Shown: positions 20,089 through 29,669 of the stretch, one piece after another
How positions within the stretch are numbered: the stretch's first letter is position 1
Layout of the letters: the number at the start of each line of letters is the position of its first letter
DNA from: Candidatus Peribacteria bacterium
GTDB taxonomy: Bacteria > Patescibacteriota > Gracilibacteria > UBA1369 > UBA12463
Assembly (NCBI GenBank): GCA_943354965.1
Contig: CALRDN010000008.1
Location: forward strand, 1 to 64,000
Length of the DNA stretch: 64,000 nt
Direction: 5' to 3'
Translations under genes and position numbers: made by a program
Notes under the pieces: model-generated
Databases searched by the model: none
What the model was told of the DNA's origin: nothing
What the model saw: the letters and a program-made list of their open reading frames with translations, nothing else

Positions 20089-21342
20089 TTAGTTAATTCC
20101 AGGAACGGGGAATTTGGCACACATGTCTTTTACCTCCATTCTGAGAGATTCTAATTTTGCCGTATCCTGCCAGTTTATTACGGCATCATTGATTACTCGG
20201 GCAAGCCACTTCATTTCAGGCTCTTTCATGCCACGGGTGGTGATGGCTGGGGTTCCGAGACGGATTCCTGATGGATCCATTGGGGATCTCTTGTCGAATG
20301 GAACGGTGTTTTTGTTGACGGTGATTCCAGCGAGGTCGAGGGCTTCTTGAGCCTGCTTGCCGGTGACATTTTTATTGGTCATGTCGATCAGCATGAGATG
20401 ATTGTCGGTACCGCCGGTCATGATATCAAATCCAAACGTCATAAGTTCGCCAGCTAGTGACTGGGCATTGAGAATCGTTTGCTTGGAATATTCTTTGAAT
20501 GCAGGATCGAGCGCTTCCTTGAAGGCGATTGCCTTGGCGGCGATCATGTTCTCGTGTGGGCCACCCTGGAGGCCAGGGAAGACGGCGCGGTCGATAGCCT
20601 TGGCATATTTTTCTTTACACATAATCATGGCACCACGTGGACCTCGAAGTGTTTTGTGGGTAGTTGTCGTGACAACATCGCAGTAGGGGACTGGATTCTC
20701 CAGAACACCTCCGGCGATAAGCCCGGCAATATGCGCAATATCCGCCATTAAAATGGCTCCAACCTCATCGGCGATTTCTCGGAACTTCTTCCATTCGAGT
20801 GAACGTGAGTAGGCTGAGAATCCTGCTATAATGAGTTTTGGTTTGTGCTCGACGGCGAGTGCTCGGACCTTGTCCATGTCGATCTTCTTTGTCACCTCAT
20901 CCACCTCATAGGCGACGACCTTGTATGATTTTCCCGAAAAGCTGATCGGTAAGCCATGAGTGATGTGTCCTCCATGGTCGAGCTTGAGTCCCATGATGGT
21001 ATCTCCGAAGTTCAATAGAGCGAAGTATACTGCCGTGTTTGCTGGTGATCCGGAGTATGGCTGGACGTTGATATGCTCCGCTCCGAATAATTGCTTTGCT
21101 CTCTCTATGGCTAGATTCTCTACTACGTCGACAAACTCCTGTCCACCGTAATAACGCTTACCTGGATATCCTTCCGAGTACTTATTGGTAAAAATTGATC
21201 CCATCGCCTCCAATACCGGCTCGGATACATAGTTTTCTGAGGGGATTAGCTCTAGTCCTTCTGACTGTCTCCTCTCTTCATTATGAAGAGCATCGTACAC
21301 TTCCGTATCAAATAATTTCATCTGAGGATGCTGTGTAGACAT
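20089..21342 (-). CDS. glyA: Serine hydroxymethyltransferase
   Basis: The 417-residue cytosolic PLP enzyme interconverts serine and glycine with transfer of a one-carbon unit to tetrahydrofolate. The catalytic lysine is Lys230 in VVTTTTHKTLRGPRG; also seen are SENYVS, GYPGKRYYGG, LDHGGHLTHG-type LDHGGHITHG, DIAHIAGL and RLGTPAITTRGM. Length is standard. It is 12 bp downstream of the 5-formyltetrahydrofolate cyclo-ligase gene, forming a small folate one-carbon operon. The leader before the ATG is pyrimidine-rich (CTTCTCCCT) with no Shine-Dalgarno sequence. Confidence 0.98.
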   Translation of the reverse strand: MSTQHPQMKLFDTEVYDALHNEERRQSEGLELIPSENYVSEPVLEAMGSIFTNKYSEGYPGKRYYGGQEFVDVVENLAIERAKQLFGAEHINVQPYSGSPANTAVYFALLNFGDTIMGLKLDHGGHITHGLPISFSGKSYKVVAYEVDEVTKKIDMDKVRALAVEHKPKLIIAGFSAYSRSLEWKKFREIADEVGAILMADIAHIAGLIAGGVLENPVPYCDVVTTTTHKTLRGPRGAMIMCKEKYAKAIDRAVFPGLQGGPHENMIAAKAIAFKEALDPAFKEYSKQTILNAQSLAGELMTFGFDIMTGGTDNHLMLIDMTNKNVTGKQAQEALDLAGITVNKNTVPFDKRSPMDPSGIRLGTPAITTRGMKEPEMKWLARVINDAVINWQDTAKLESLRMEVKDMCAKFPVPGIN

Positions 21343-21354
21343 AGGGAGAAGTGA

Positions 21355-21933
21355 TTAAGAAGTATGGTACGTTTTCTTTTCGGTAATGATGGTGTCGACC
21401 GGAGCATCATGCTCGTGCCGTGGTACAGCATGCAGGATTTGAAAGTCGTATGCAAGAGCTATCACTGGACAGTGAAGTTTCTTGAGCAATCGGTCATAAT
21501 ATCCATGTCCGAAGCCGATTCTATTACCTTTTTTGTCAAAAGCTACTCCGGGAACAATGGCGAGATCGATTTCCTTTGGATTTATTTTTTCGCAGGATGG
21601 TAAGGGTTCTGGAATGCGAAGGGCGTTTGGTTTGGTGTCGACTTGAGAGGCTACGGCATAGAGTTTCATCTCCTTGGATTTGAGCGTTTTTGGTAATACG
21701 AGCGTTTTGGTGCTACCCCATTCATCAATGATGAGCCAGGTGTTTACTTCTTTTTCGTGGGGGATTGGAGCATACAGAAGAATTTTTTTAGCTCGTCGAA
21801 AAACTTCCATTTTTGTAAGTTTGCTACATATCAATCGATCTTTTTCATTCTTTGATTTGGCACGATGAAACTTCCTCCTAAGTCTCACGGCTAACCTGAT
21901 TACTTTTTTTATCATGCGATGTAATTTAATCAT
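21355..21933 (-). CDS. 5-formyltetrahydrofolate cyclo-ligase
   Basis: The 192-residue product converts 5-formyl-THF to 5,10-methenyl-THF with ATP, removing an inhibitor of GlyA made as a GlyA by-product. The family signature is at the C-terminus: IVPGVAFDKKGNRIGFGHGYYDRLL. YAPIPHEKEVNTWLI forms the substrate region. The Met at residue 8 (MIKKVIRL) could be the true start. It is cotranscribed with glyA, a sensible functional pairing. Confidence 0.92.
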   Translation of the reverse strand: MIKLHRMIKKVIRLAVRLRRKFHRAKSKNEKDRLICSKLTKMEVFRRAKKILLYAPIPHEKEVNTWLIIDEWGSTKTLVLPKTLKSKEMKLYAVASQVDTKPNALRIPEPLPSCEKINPKEIDLAIVPGVAFDKKGNRIGFGHGYYDRLLKKLHCPVIALAYDFQILHAVPRHEHDAPVDTIITEKKTYHTS

Positions 21934-22026
21934 ATTTTTTTATTTTTGTCAGCTTGAAAAATGTAACCGATGCGATAGTATCTCTGTACGTATGTGTACC
22001 TATTTTTACTTCATAATTTTCTATGT

Positions 22027-23274
22027 ATGCAGCTTGATAGCGCCTCAAAAAAACTTCTTTCTTACGTTCTTGTCGTCGGATTGCTTTCCGGATTTGTTGG
22101 TGGAATGTTTGGGCGTAGTTTTGTCGCCAAAAGCGAAGCTCAGCCATTAAAAAATATAACAGAGGATAAAAAATACATAGAGGAGTCGGATTATACTAGT
22201 GCTATTCAGAAGGTAAGCCCGGCAGTGGTTTCTATCATTGAGTCAAAGAGTCTTCAGACATACTATCAGCAACCCATGATGTTTTTTCAGGGAGATCCAT
22301 TCTTCAATCAATTTTTTAATCAGCAGATGCCTCAGCGACAGGTGCCACAAAAGCAAGGGACTACCAAGAAGCAAAAGGTTGGAGGCGGAAGTGGATTTAT
22401 CGTAACAAGTGATGGTTTGGTTGTTACGAATAGGCATGTGGTTCAGGATCCTGATGCGGATTATACTGTAGTCCTGAGTGATGGTAGGGAGTATAAAGCG
22501 CAGGTATTGAGTAAGGATACATTGAATGACCTCGCGGTAATAAAAATTCTCCCGAAGGATGATTCCAATAGTGCCAAAATTAATTCTTTGCCGGTGGTTG
22601 AGTTTGGTGATTCAGATGGCTTGAAGGTTGGACAGAGGGTTTTGGCTATTGGTAATGCTCTTGGTGAATATCAGAATACGGTAACCGCAGGAATTATTAG
22701 TGCCAAGGGCCGACAGATTACGGCTAATGATGGAAGTGGCGTGCCGGAAACACTAACAGGTTTGTTGCAGACCGACGCAGCGATCAACCCGGGAAATAGC
22801 GGTGGGCCCCTTGTGAATATGCAGGGGCAGGTGATTGGTGTGAATGTGGCGATTGCTGCTAGTGCAACTGGCATTGGATTTGCGATTCCTTTTAACGATG
22901 TACATCCAGTCATTACGAGTGTTCAGAAAACGGGCAAGATTGTTCGTCCATACGCAGGAGTTCGGTATCAGATACTTACCGAGGAGCGCGCAAAGGAGCT
23001 TGAGTTGGCGGGGGTGACATATGGCGCACTTCTTACGGGAAATGATGAAACCGGAGAGTTTGCGGTCGTACCTGGTGGGCCTGGAGACAAGGCGGGACTG
23101 AAGAAGGGGGATGTCATCCTCGAGATTGATGGAAAAAAGTTGGATCAAAATTATCAGCTTCAGCAGGCTATTCGAAATAAGAAGCCAGGGGATAGTGTTC
23201 CTATGAAAGTTTGGATAAGCGGAAAGACGGTAGAAAAGACGCTTACGCTCGGGGAGGCCCCAAGTTCCAAATAA
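22027..23274 (+). CDS. HtrA/DegP-like serine protease with PDZ domain
   Basis: 415 residues from the ATG at 22027 (MQLDSASKK; an upstream Met adds 11 residues). One N-terminal transmembrane helix (about 10-30), a Gln/Pro-rich linker, a trypsin-like domain with catalytic His137 (TNRHVV), Asp168 (LNDLAVIK) and Ser258 (NPGNSGGP), then one PDZ domain (about 320-410: GVRYQILTEERA, VPGGPGDKAGLKKGDVILEIDGKKL). It is a membrane-tethered periplasmic or surface protease for misfolded proteins. Single-PDZ layout resembles DegS/HhoA. Followed by a likely terminator and tRNA genes. Confidence 0.93.
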   Translation: MQLDSASKKLLSYVLVVGLLSGFVGGMFGRSFVAKSEAQPLKNITEDKKYIEESDYTSAIQKVSPAVVSIIESKSLQTYYQQPMMFFQGDPFFNQFFNQQMPQRQVPQKQGTTKKQKVGGGSGFIVTSDGLVVTNRHVVQDPDADYTVVLSDGREYKAQVLSKDTLNDLAVIKILPKDDSNSAKINSLPVVEFGDSDGLKVGQRVLAIGNALGEYQNTVTAGIISAKGRQITANDGSGVPETLTGLLQTDAAINPGNSGGPLVNMQGQVIGVNVAIAASATGIGFAIPFNDVHPVITSVQKTGKIVRPYAGVRYQILTEERAKELELAGVTYGALLTGNDETGEFAVVPGGPGDKAGLKKGDVILEIDGKKLDQNYQLQQAIRNKKPGDSVPMKVWISGKTVEKTLTLGEAPSSK

Positions 23275-23348
23275 TCGTATTTATCAGCTTCGATCAGCTT
23301 TTAGAAAAATCCCTTTGAAATCTGTGAGAAGTGTATTACTCTATGCAG

Positions 23349-23393
23349 GCGGCTTGACCTAGATTGTTATTTTCAAGGTCTCAGGCTGCTTTT
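23349..23393 (+). terminator. Probable terminator between htrA and tRNA-Leu
   Basis: GCGGC and GACCT pair with AGGTC and GCTGC around a loop of 15 nt, with a 2/4-nt internal loop, followed by TTTT. It ends 2 bp before tRNA-Leu, so it could alternatively be a tRNA leader hairpin. Confidence 0.4.
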
Positions 23394-23395
23394 GT

Positions 23396-23481
23396 GCCGA
23401 GGTGGCGAAATGGCAGACGCACTACCTTGAGGTGGTAGCGGGAGCAATCCTGTAAGGGTTCAAGTCCCTTCCTCGGCACCA
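23396..23481 (+). tRNA. tRNA-Leu(GAG)
   Basis: Class II tRNA: acceptor GCCGAGG/CCTCGGC, anticodon arm CTACC-TTGAGGT-GGTAG (anticodon GAG), long variable arm CGGGAGCAATCCTG, T arm AGGGTTCAAGTCCCT and encoded CCA. Confidence 0.95.
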
Positions 23482-23483
23482 TA

Positions 23484-23499
23484 GACACGCTTGCGTGTC
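23484..23499 (+). other. Hairpin just after tRNA-Leu
   Basis: GACACGC-TT-GCGTGTC, 2 nt after CCA, followed by AGATTCCGTTCCC. Shares the GACACG stem with the hairpin after tRNA-Ala(GGC) at 6511-6526. Confidence 0.55.
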
Positions 23500-23526
23500 A
23501 GATTCCGTTCCCAATTTTGACAGCAC

Positions 23527-23602
23527 GGACGATTAGCTCAGTTGGTAGAGCATCTCGTTTACACCGAGAGGGTCAGTGGTTCGAGTCCACTATCGTCCAC
23601 CA
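23527..23602 (+). tRNA. tRNA-Val(TAC)
   Basis: Acceptor GGACGAT/ATCGTCC, anticodon arm TCTCG-TTTACAC-CGAGA (anticodon TAC), T arm CAGTGGTTCGAGTCCACT and encoded CCA. Its 5' flank (ACAGCAC) and first 26 nt are shared with tRNA-Val(CAC) at 24290, indicating duplication of one ancestor. Confidence 0.95.
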
Positions 23603-23606
23603 GAAT

Positions 23607-24227
23607 TTATATCCTGATATTTACCCTTCCTTGATAGATTCCTCTGTCCAGGATTTCTTCTAGTACTAGGGGAGCCATGGCTTTTCGTAATTGAGGGTGA
23701 CTGCCGGTGATTTTCATGAGGCGCTTGACCTCGGTGGAGCTGTTGTCAGAGATTCGCGGGAAGATGGTTGTTTCGATCTTACCTTTATGGATTTCTCCTT
23801 CTTTGTCGGAGCCGGCGACGCGGAGGAGCCGGCGTTGGAATTCTTCTGTGAGGTCGTAAATATAGGGATCTTCTTTTTCTGCTCCCCAGGTACAGACCCT
23901 TATTTTTTCCGCTAATTCTGGCTCGAAGTGATCAAAATTCATAAGGAGCCATCTTCTCCTGTCTTCAAGTGAGGCTTCGGGATTTTTTAGCTCATTCCGC
24001 GAGTGGACGAGATATAAAATTTCGTCATGGAGTTTTCTCCTTAGGGCCTCCTCATGTGTACGTACTCCGATTCTTACATGTCCGATATGAGATGGATCAC
24101 CGGTTAATGTGACTATGGGAACAATTTTGTCCGTTGCCTGTAAATATCCAGTCAAATCGACAATGGTTCGGTCAGTGTAATTCATAGATGCGGATTTTAG
24201 GTCGTAATATTGGCTTTGTAAAGGCAA
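23607..24227 (-). CDS. Nucleotidyltransferase-like protein (HxGH superfamily)
   Basis: 206 residues. PIVTLTGDPSHIGHVRIG resembles the G-x-F-D-P-x-H-x-G-H motif of NadD/CoaD-type adenylyl/cytidylyltransferases, and RISDNSSTEVKRLM near the C-terminus resembles the second motif (ISSTxIR). The middle (HDEILYLVHSRNELKN, LLMNFDHFEPELAEKIRVC) would be the Rossmann-type strands. Substrate is not recognisable; nicotinate-mononucleotide adenylyltransferase is the nearest guess. A shorter start (Met at 24185) is possible. It lies between two tRNA-Val genes on the opposite strand and ends 5 bp from the first. Confidence 0.55.
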   Translation of the reverse strand: MPLQSQYYDLKSASMNYTDRTIVDLTGYLQATDKIVPIVTLTGDPSHIGHVRIGVRTHEEALRRKLHDEILYLVHSRNELKNPEASLEDRRRWLLMNFDHFEPELAEKIRVCTWGAEKEDPYIYDLTEEFQRRLLRVAGSDKEGEIHKGKIETTIFPRISDNSSTEVKRLMKITGSHPQLRKAMAPLVLEEILDRGIYQGRVNIRI

Positions 24228-24289
24228 AATTTACAGATTTTTTGATGGGCTTTGTGATCGTGGTATTATCTATATGCCTTGAACAGCAC

Positions 24290-24366
24290 GGACGATTAGC
24301 TCAGTTGGTTAGAGCGTACGATTCACATTCGTAAGGTCACTGGTTCGAGCCCAGTATCGTCCACCA
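24290..24366 (+). tRNA. tRNA-Val(CAC)
   Basis: Acceptor GGACGAT/ATCGTCC, anticodon arm TACGA-TTCACAT-TCGTA (anticodon CAC), T arm CTGGTTCGAGCCCAG and encoded CCA. Same 5' flank as tRNA-Val(TAC). Confidence 0.95.
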
Positions 24367-24423
24367 AATTTGTTTTCATTTTTATGTAACTTTTTGCTAT
24401 ACTTTCTGTATATCTTATTGATT

Positions 24424-25164
24424 ATGAATTCTAAAAAACTTCTTCATATTTCGTTTGTGGATGATTCCTTGCTTAAGGCTGAAACAAGGGAAAATTCTGC
24501 ATTTGATGATTCTTTGGTGGCTCAGGCCGTTGGAGGTTATTTTGATAATCTTTTTATCGAGTCGTTTCGAGTATATGATCTTGAGCTGGTTATATTCCCT
24601 GATGTGCATAATTATGCAGGAATAATTATCGGTGGATCTGGGCATTTCGTTCGAGAGACCGAACAGTTATTGTGGATGCATGGCATGGAGTCATTTATAA
24701 GAGAGGCTATCGAAGCGGACATTCCACTTCTGGGTATTTGTTTTGGACACCAACTTATTACTCATGTTTTAGGAGGTGTAGTTGGAGCTTTTGCCGATGA
24801 GCGTCGTGATTTTGGCTTAGTACAAATGCAAAGATTAGAAGATGCTCATGATCATATTCTCTTCCGAGACGTGCCGGAAGTTTTTGACGCGCTGGCTTCA
24901 CATGGTGATTATGTCCATGAACTTCCTGTTGGTGCTCGTATTCTTGCTCGTAGCCAGGGTTGCTCTATCGAGGCGGTGGAGTTTGGACACATGGCATATG
25001 GAGTTCAGTTCCATCCCGAATATACTCCTAAAATTATGTTGGATTTAGGGAGACAAAGGATCGTGGATGAAGCCTCTAGAGATCGATTTGCTGCGGGATT
25101 ATCCAGTGCTCCACATGCAACTCAGGTGCTGAGGAATTTTGTAAAACACGCTGTAGGAGATTAA
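24424..25164 (+). CDS. Class I glutamine amidotransferase-like protein
   Basis: 246 residues. A GATase1 domain with nucleophile Cys106 in LLGICFGHQ and the His197/Glu199 pair in GVQFHPEY, so the triad is complete. GGSGHFVRE and GHMAYGVQFHPE are typical of the stand-alone GMP-synthase-glutaminase-like family (YfeJ/YLR126C type), in which the acceptor is usually unknown. Start at 24424 (MNSKKLLHIS) chosen over an upstream frame. Its stop is 4 bp from the convergent purA stop, so a purine link is only positional. Confidence 0.85.
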   Translation: MNSKKLLHISFVDDSLLKAETRENSAFDDSLVAQAVGGYFDNLFIESFRVYDLELVIFPDVHNYAGIIIGGSGHFVRETEQLLWMHGMESFIREAIEADIPLLGICFGHQLITHVLGGVVGAFADERRDFGLVQMQRLEDAHDHILFRDVPEVFDALASHGDYVHELPVGARILARSQGCSIEAVEFGHMAYGVQFHPEYTPKIMLDLGRQRIVDEASRDRFAAGLSSAPHATQVLRNFVKHAVGD

Positions 25165-25168
25165 AGTC

Positions 25169-26488
<1,320 letters not shown>

Positions 26489-26550
26489 CTATAAAAGAAT
26501 GCCCCTTAAATAACAACTTTTCGGTATACTATTAGTTCGATTTGCTATTT

Positions 26551-26591
26551 TTGAAATACCACTTTAGTATTTTGCTGCTTTATTATTTCAA
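26551..26591 (+). other. Alternative hairpins in the purC leader
   Basis: AAATAC (26554-26559) can pair with GTATTT (26567-26572), while TTGAAATA (26551-26558) can pair with TATTTCAA (26584-26591). The two stems share bases and exclude each other. The second ends 11 nt before the purC ATG. This may be a small switch or chance in AT-rich sequence. Confidence 0.3.
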
Positions 26592-26602
26592 TATATTTTA
26601 TT

Positions 26603-27562
26603 ATGATCCCAACCGACCAGATTCAGGCTCAGCTTCCTTTTTGTCTTGAGGAGACCGATTTTCCTACTTTGGGCGAGAAGTATATTGGGAAAGTAAGAGA
26701 TAACTATACGAGTGGTGATAAGCGATTTTTGATTTCAAGTGATCGTTTGAGTGCTTTTGATCGTGTTATCTGTACGATTCCTTTCAAAGGTCAGGTTTTG
26801 ACACAGATGGCGAGGTTTTGGTTTGAGCAGACGAAAGATATTATCGGTAATCATGTGATCTCCTATCCGGATCCTCAAGTGTGTGTTGGAATTCAGTGTA
26901 CGCCGCTTCCTATCGAGATGGTTGTTCGTGGATACATTACCGGTGTTACTTCTACGAGTGCTTGGTTTAATTATGAAAAAGGCGTGAGAAATTTCTGTGG
27001 AAATATTCTGCCTGAGGGATTGAAGAAAAATCAGAAATTCGACAAGCCTATTCTGACACCTTCTACAAAGGCAGAGCATGGCGATCATGATGAGTCTGTC
27101 TCGAAAGAGGAGATTCTCAAGCGAACTTCTCTGACTCCAGAGCAGTATGACTTTATTGCTGATGCTTCATTCAAATTATACAATCATGGCGTTGAGATTG
27201 CGGCCAAGCAGGGGATTATCCTTGTGGATACGAAATATGAATTTGGACTTACTCCTACCGGAGAGATCGTACTGATTGACGAAATTCACACTCCGGATTC
27301 TTCACGTTTCTGGTTCGCTGATGAGTACGAAAAGCGATTTGCTGCAGGTGAAGAGCAGAAGAAGATTGATAAGGAATATTTGAGGGAGTGGCTCGCCGAG
27401 CGTGGATTTACGGGTGATGGTGAGATCCCCGTCATTCCTGATGACATCAAAGTCGAAACAGCACGTAGATATATTGAGGCGTATGAACTTGTCACCGGAC
27501 AGAAGTTCGAGGCTGAGGTAGGGGATGTGACGGAACGGATTAAGAAGAATTTGGGATTATAG
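26603..27562 (+). CDS. purC: Phosphoribosylaminoimidazole-succinocarboxamide (SAICAR) synthase
   Basis: 319 residues, ATP-dependent ligation of aspartate to CAIR. Motifs: YIGKVRDNY, SSDRLSAFDRVI, VVRGYITGVTSTSAWFNYEKG, STKAEHGDHDES, LVDTKYEFGL and DEIHTPDSSRFW. Length fits the longer, yeast Ade1-like form rather than the 240-residue bacterial form. A TATACT hexamer lies near 26524 about 75 bp upstream; the ATG has no Shine-Dalgarno sequence. Confidence 0.97.
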   Translation: MIPTDQIQAQLPFCLEETDFPTLGEKYIGKVRDNYTSGDKRFLISSDRLSAFDRVICTIPFKGQVLTQMARFWFEQTKDIIGNHVISYPDPQVCVGIQCTPLPIEMVVRGYITGVTSTSAWFNYEKGVRNFCGNILPEGLKKNQKFDKPILTPSTKAEHGDHDESVSKEEILKRTSLTPEQYDFIADASFKLYNHGVEIAAKQGIILVDTKYEFGLTPTGEIVLIDEIHTPDSSRFWFADEYEKRFAAGEEQKKIDKEYLREWLAERGFTGDGEIPVIPDDIKVETARRYIEAYELVTGQKFEAEVGDVTERIKKNLGL

Positions 27563-27784
27563 TTTCCCCATAATTTCTCTTTTTAGGCTACCCAAATGTG
27601 CCGTCGAAAATGAGGGCAGTATTTCTTGTGCAAGTATTTTTGAATAGGATAGCATCATATATTTCTGTTGTCGCTTTTTACGACATCATCTTTTTTCCTC
27701 ATCTGTTACTCTTGATTTTGTATCTAGTATTGAAGTAAGTCTAATAGTGCTTTTATATTTTTATTTCCAACCCCCACTTTTCTT

Positions 27785-28990
27785 ATGATTAATACCGGTG
27801 ATACCGCTTTCGTACTTATTTCTTCCGCGCTTGTCGCAATTATGACGCCTGGACTTGCTTTTTTCTATGGTGGATTGGTGCGCCGAAAAAATGTACTCAC
27901 GATCATGATGCAGAGTTTTATTTCTATGGGTCTGGTTACGGTTTTGTGGGCGGTTTTTACTTTTTCTTTGGCCTTTGGAGCTGATCAGATGGGACTTATC
28001 GGAGGGCTTAATTATGTGATGTTGCATGGAGTTGGAATGGAGCCTGTTGCAGGATATGGCGCCACTATCCCGTTTTTTGCCTTTTTCGTTTTTCAGATGA
28101 TGTTTGCCATTATCACGCCAGCACTCATTACGGGGGCTTTTACGGAACGAATGAATTTCAAGAGTTATCTGGTTTTCCTTACGCTATGGAGTATTTTTAT
28201 TTATGCGCCTCTCGCGCATGCCGTGTGGGGCGGGGGAATTATTTCGAAATTAGGGGCGATTGATTTTGCGGGTGGAACAGTGGTTCATATTAGCGCGGGT
28301 ATGGCGGCACTCGCCTCGGTATTTGTTCTCGGCAAGCGTAAAAATACCAGCCATCTCCCTCATAATATTCCCTACGTAGCCCTGGGTACCGGTCTTCTTT
28401 GGTTTGGTTGGTATGGATTCAATGCAGGTAGTGCACTGGCCGCAAATGGGCAGGCTGCCGCCGCGTTTGCCAATACTGACATTGCGGCTTCGTCAGGAAT
28501 GATAACATGGCTTTTTCTCTCATGGATTGTGGATAAACGGCCAAGCATGGTCGGCGCTCTCACCGGCGTGCTTGCGGGACTGGTAGCTATTACCCCTGCG
28601 GCAGGATATGTGGAGTTGTGGGCCGCGCTTCTCATCGGCATTATCGCAGCAATCGTGTGTTTCTATGCTGTGAAATTTCGCATGCGTATGGGATGGGATG
28701 ACGCTTTGGATGTTTGGGGATGCCATGGTGTGGGTGGAATAGTCGGGTCGATTCTTACCGGCGTGTTTGCTGCTAAGAGTATTGGTGGATTTTCAGGGCT
28801 TATCGAAGGGAATAGTGCTCAGTTTGTTTCGAATCTATACGGAACGATTATTTCAGCAGCCTTTGCTTTTGTAGGTACGTATGTTCTTCTCCGGGCAATT
28901 AAGCTCTTTATGAAGATTGACCCGGTCGTGAAAGAAGAGCAAGAGAGCCTCGATCGAGCTTTGCACGGGGAGGAGGCATATGATTTTTAA
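27785..28990 (+). CDS. amt: Ammonium transporter (Amt family)
   Basis: 401 residues with about eleven membrane helices and Amt signatures: FFYGGLVRRKNVL, FFAFFVFQMMFAIITPALITGAF (Phe gate), HISAGMAALAS (first pore His), GWYGFNAGSA and the D-x-W-G-C-H-G-V-G-G motif carrying the second pore His. It conducts ammonium across the membrane. No GlnB/GlnK gene is adjacent, unlike most Amt loci. It starts in a C/T-rich leader (CCCACTTTTCTT) and ends at a likely terminator at 29029. The 220 bp before it hold no gene I can see. Confidence 0.96.
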   Translation: MINTGDTAFVLISSALVAIMTPGLAFFYGGLVRRKNVLTIMMQSFISMGLVTVLWAVFTFSLAFGADQMGLIGGLNYVMLHGVGMEPVAGYGATIPFFAFFVFQMMFAIITPALITGAFTERMNFKSYLVFLTLWSIFIYAPLAHAVWGGGIISKLGAIDFAGGTVVHISAGMAALASVFVLGKRKNTSHLPHNIPYVALGTGLLWFGWYGFNAGSALAANGQAAAAFANTDIAASSGMITWLFLSWIVDKRPSMVGALTGVLAGLVAITPAAGYVELWAALLIGIIAAIVCFYAVKFRMRMGWDDALDVWGCHGVGGIVGSILTGVFAAKSIGGFSGLIEGNSAQFVSNLYGTIISAAFAFVGTYVLLRAIKLFMKIDPVVKEEQESLDRALHGEEAYDF

Positions 28991-29028
28991 GTTATTATCA
29001 AAACAAGATCTTGCACTCTTCACAACTT

Positions 29029-29053
29029 TAGGTTATATTTTATAACCTATTTT
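29029..29053 (+). terminator. Probable terminator after amt
   Basis: TAGGTTAT-ATTTT-ATAACCTA is a perfect 8-bp stem followed by four T residues, 38 bp after the amt stop. Confidence 0.5.
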
Positions 29054-29067
29054 GTGATTCAATTCCT

Positions 29068-29115
29068 ATGAGTACTGATAAACCCAACTTCGGACAGTTC
29101 CGATGATCCGGTTGG
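29068..29115 (+). other. Twelve-codon mini-frame overlapping a stem-loop in the purE leader
   Basis: ATG at 29068 opens MSTDKPNFGQFR and stops at 29106. It overlaps a stem in which CCAAC-TT-CGGA (29084-29094) pairs with TCCG-GTTGG (29107-29115); an inner CGGA-CAGT-TCCG hairpin competes. Possibly a leader peptide/attenuator for purE-purB, but translation is unproven. Confidence 0.3.
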
Positions 29116-29198
29116 CTGTTAGTTTCTTGATAGGTTTGCGAGCTTGTGGCATGCTAGTGGTGATTACGAATCGTTTCATTCCCTAACATCTCAACTCC

Positions 29199-29645
29199 AT
29201 GATAGTTCCCATTCTTCTCGGCTCAGCATCTGACAAGGATTTTGCTCAAAAGATTGTCGATGAACTGAATGTTTTTGAAATTCCTTCTGAGGTAATTGTT
29301 GCCTCCGCACACAAGGTGCCGGAAAAAGTCATAGAAATAATTGAAAAGTATAACAAAGAAAATGAGGTCGTATACGTCACTCTCGCCGGTATGAGTAATG
29401 GATTGTCGGGTGTTACCGCAGGGTCATCGTACCATCCGGTGATTGCCTGCCCTCCTCATAAAGACTTGGCTGAATATCAAGTTGATATTCATTCATCGCT
29501 CAGAATGCCGAAAGATACCCCTGTTTTGACGGTACTTTCTCCGGGAAATGTTGCCCTTTGCATTGCGCGTATGTTTGCTATGAATCACCCAGAACTTCGC
29601 GAAAAAATAGTAGCTCGAGTGAAGAGCGTGAAAGCTTCATTTTAA
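29199..29645 (+). CDS. purE: 5-(carboxyamino)imidazole ribonucleotide mutase-type PurE
   Basis: 148 residues. LLGSASDKDFAQKIVDELN and VIVASAHKVPEKV match the PurE active-site loops (GSxSD, SAHRxP with Lys for Arg), followed by AGMSNGLSGVTAG and PVIACPP. It makes CAIR for PurC. The Lys substitution and MSNGLSG variation leave open whether it is a class I mutase or class II AIR carboxylase; no PurK is present in the window. It heads a unit with purB, 24 bp downstream. Confidence 0.88.
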   Translation: MIVPILLGSASDKDFAQKIVDELNVFEIPSEVIVASAHKVPEKVIEIIEKYNKENEVVYVTLAGMSNGLSGVTAGSSYHPVIACPPHKDLAEYQVDIHSSLRMPKDTPVLTVLSPGNVALCIARMFAMNHPELREKIVARVKSVKASF

Positions 29646-29669
29646 TTTTATTTTTTGAATTCATTTACT

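Noticed and set aside
27563-27784. Gene or riboswitch between purC and amt
   Set aside because: No long frame, tRNA or conserved aptamer core seen in about 220 bp of AT-rich sequence; only a weak promoter candidate.
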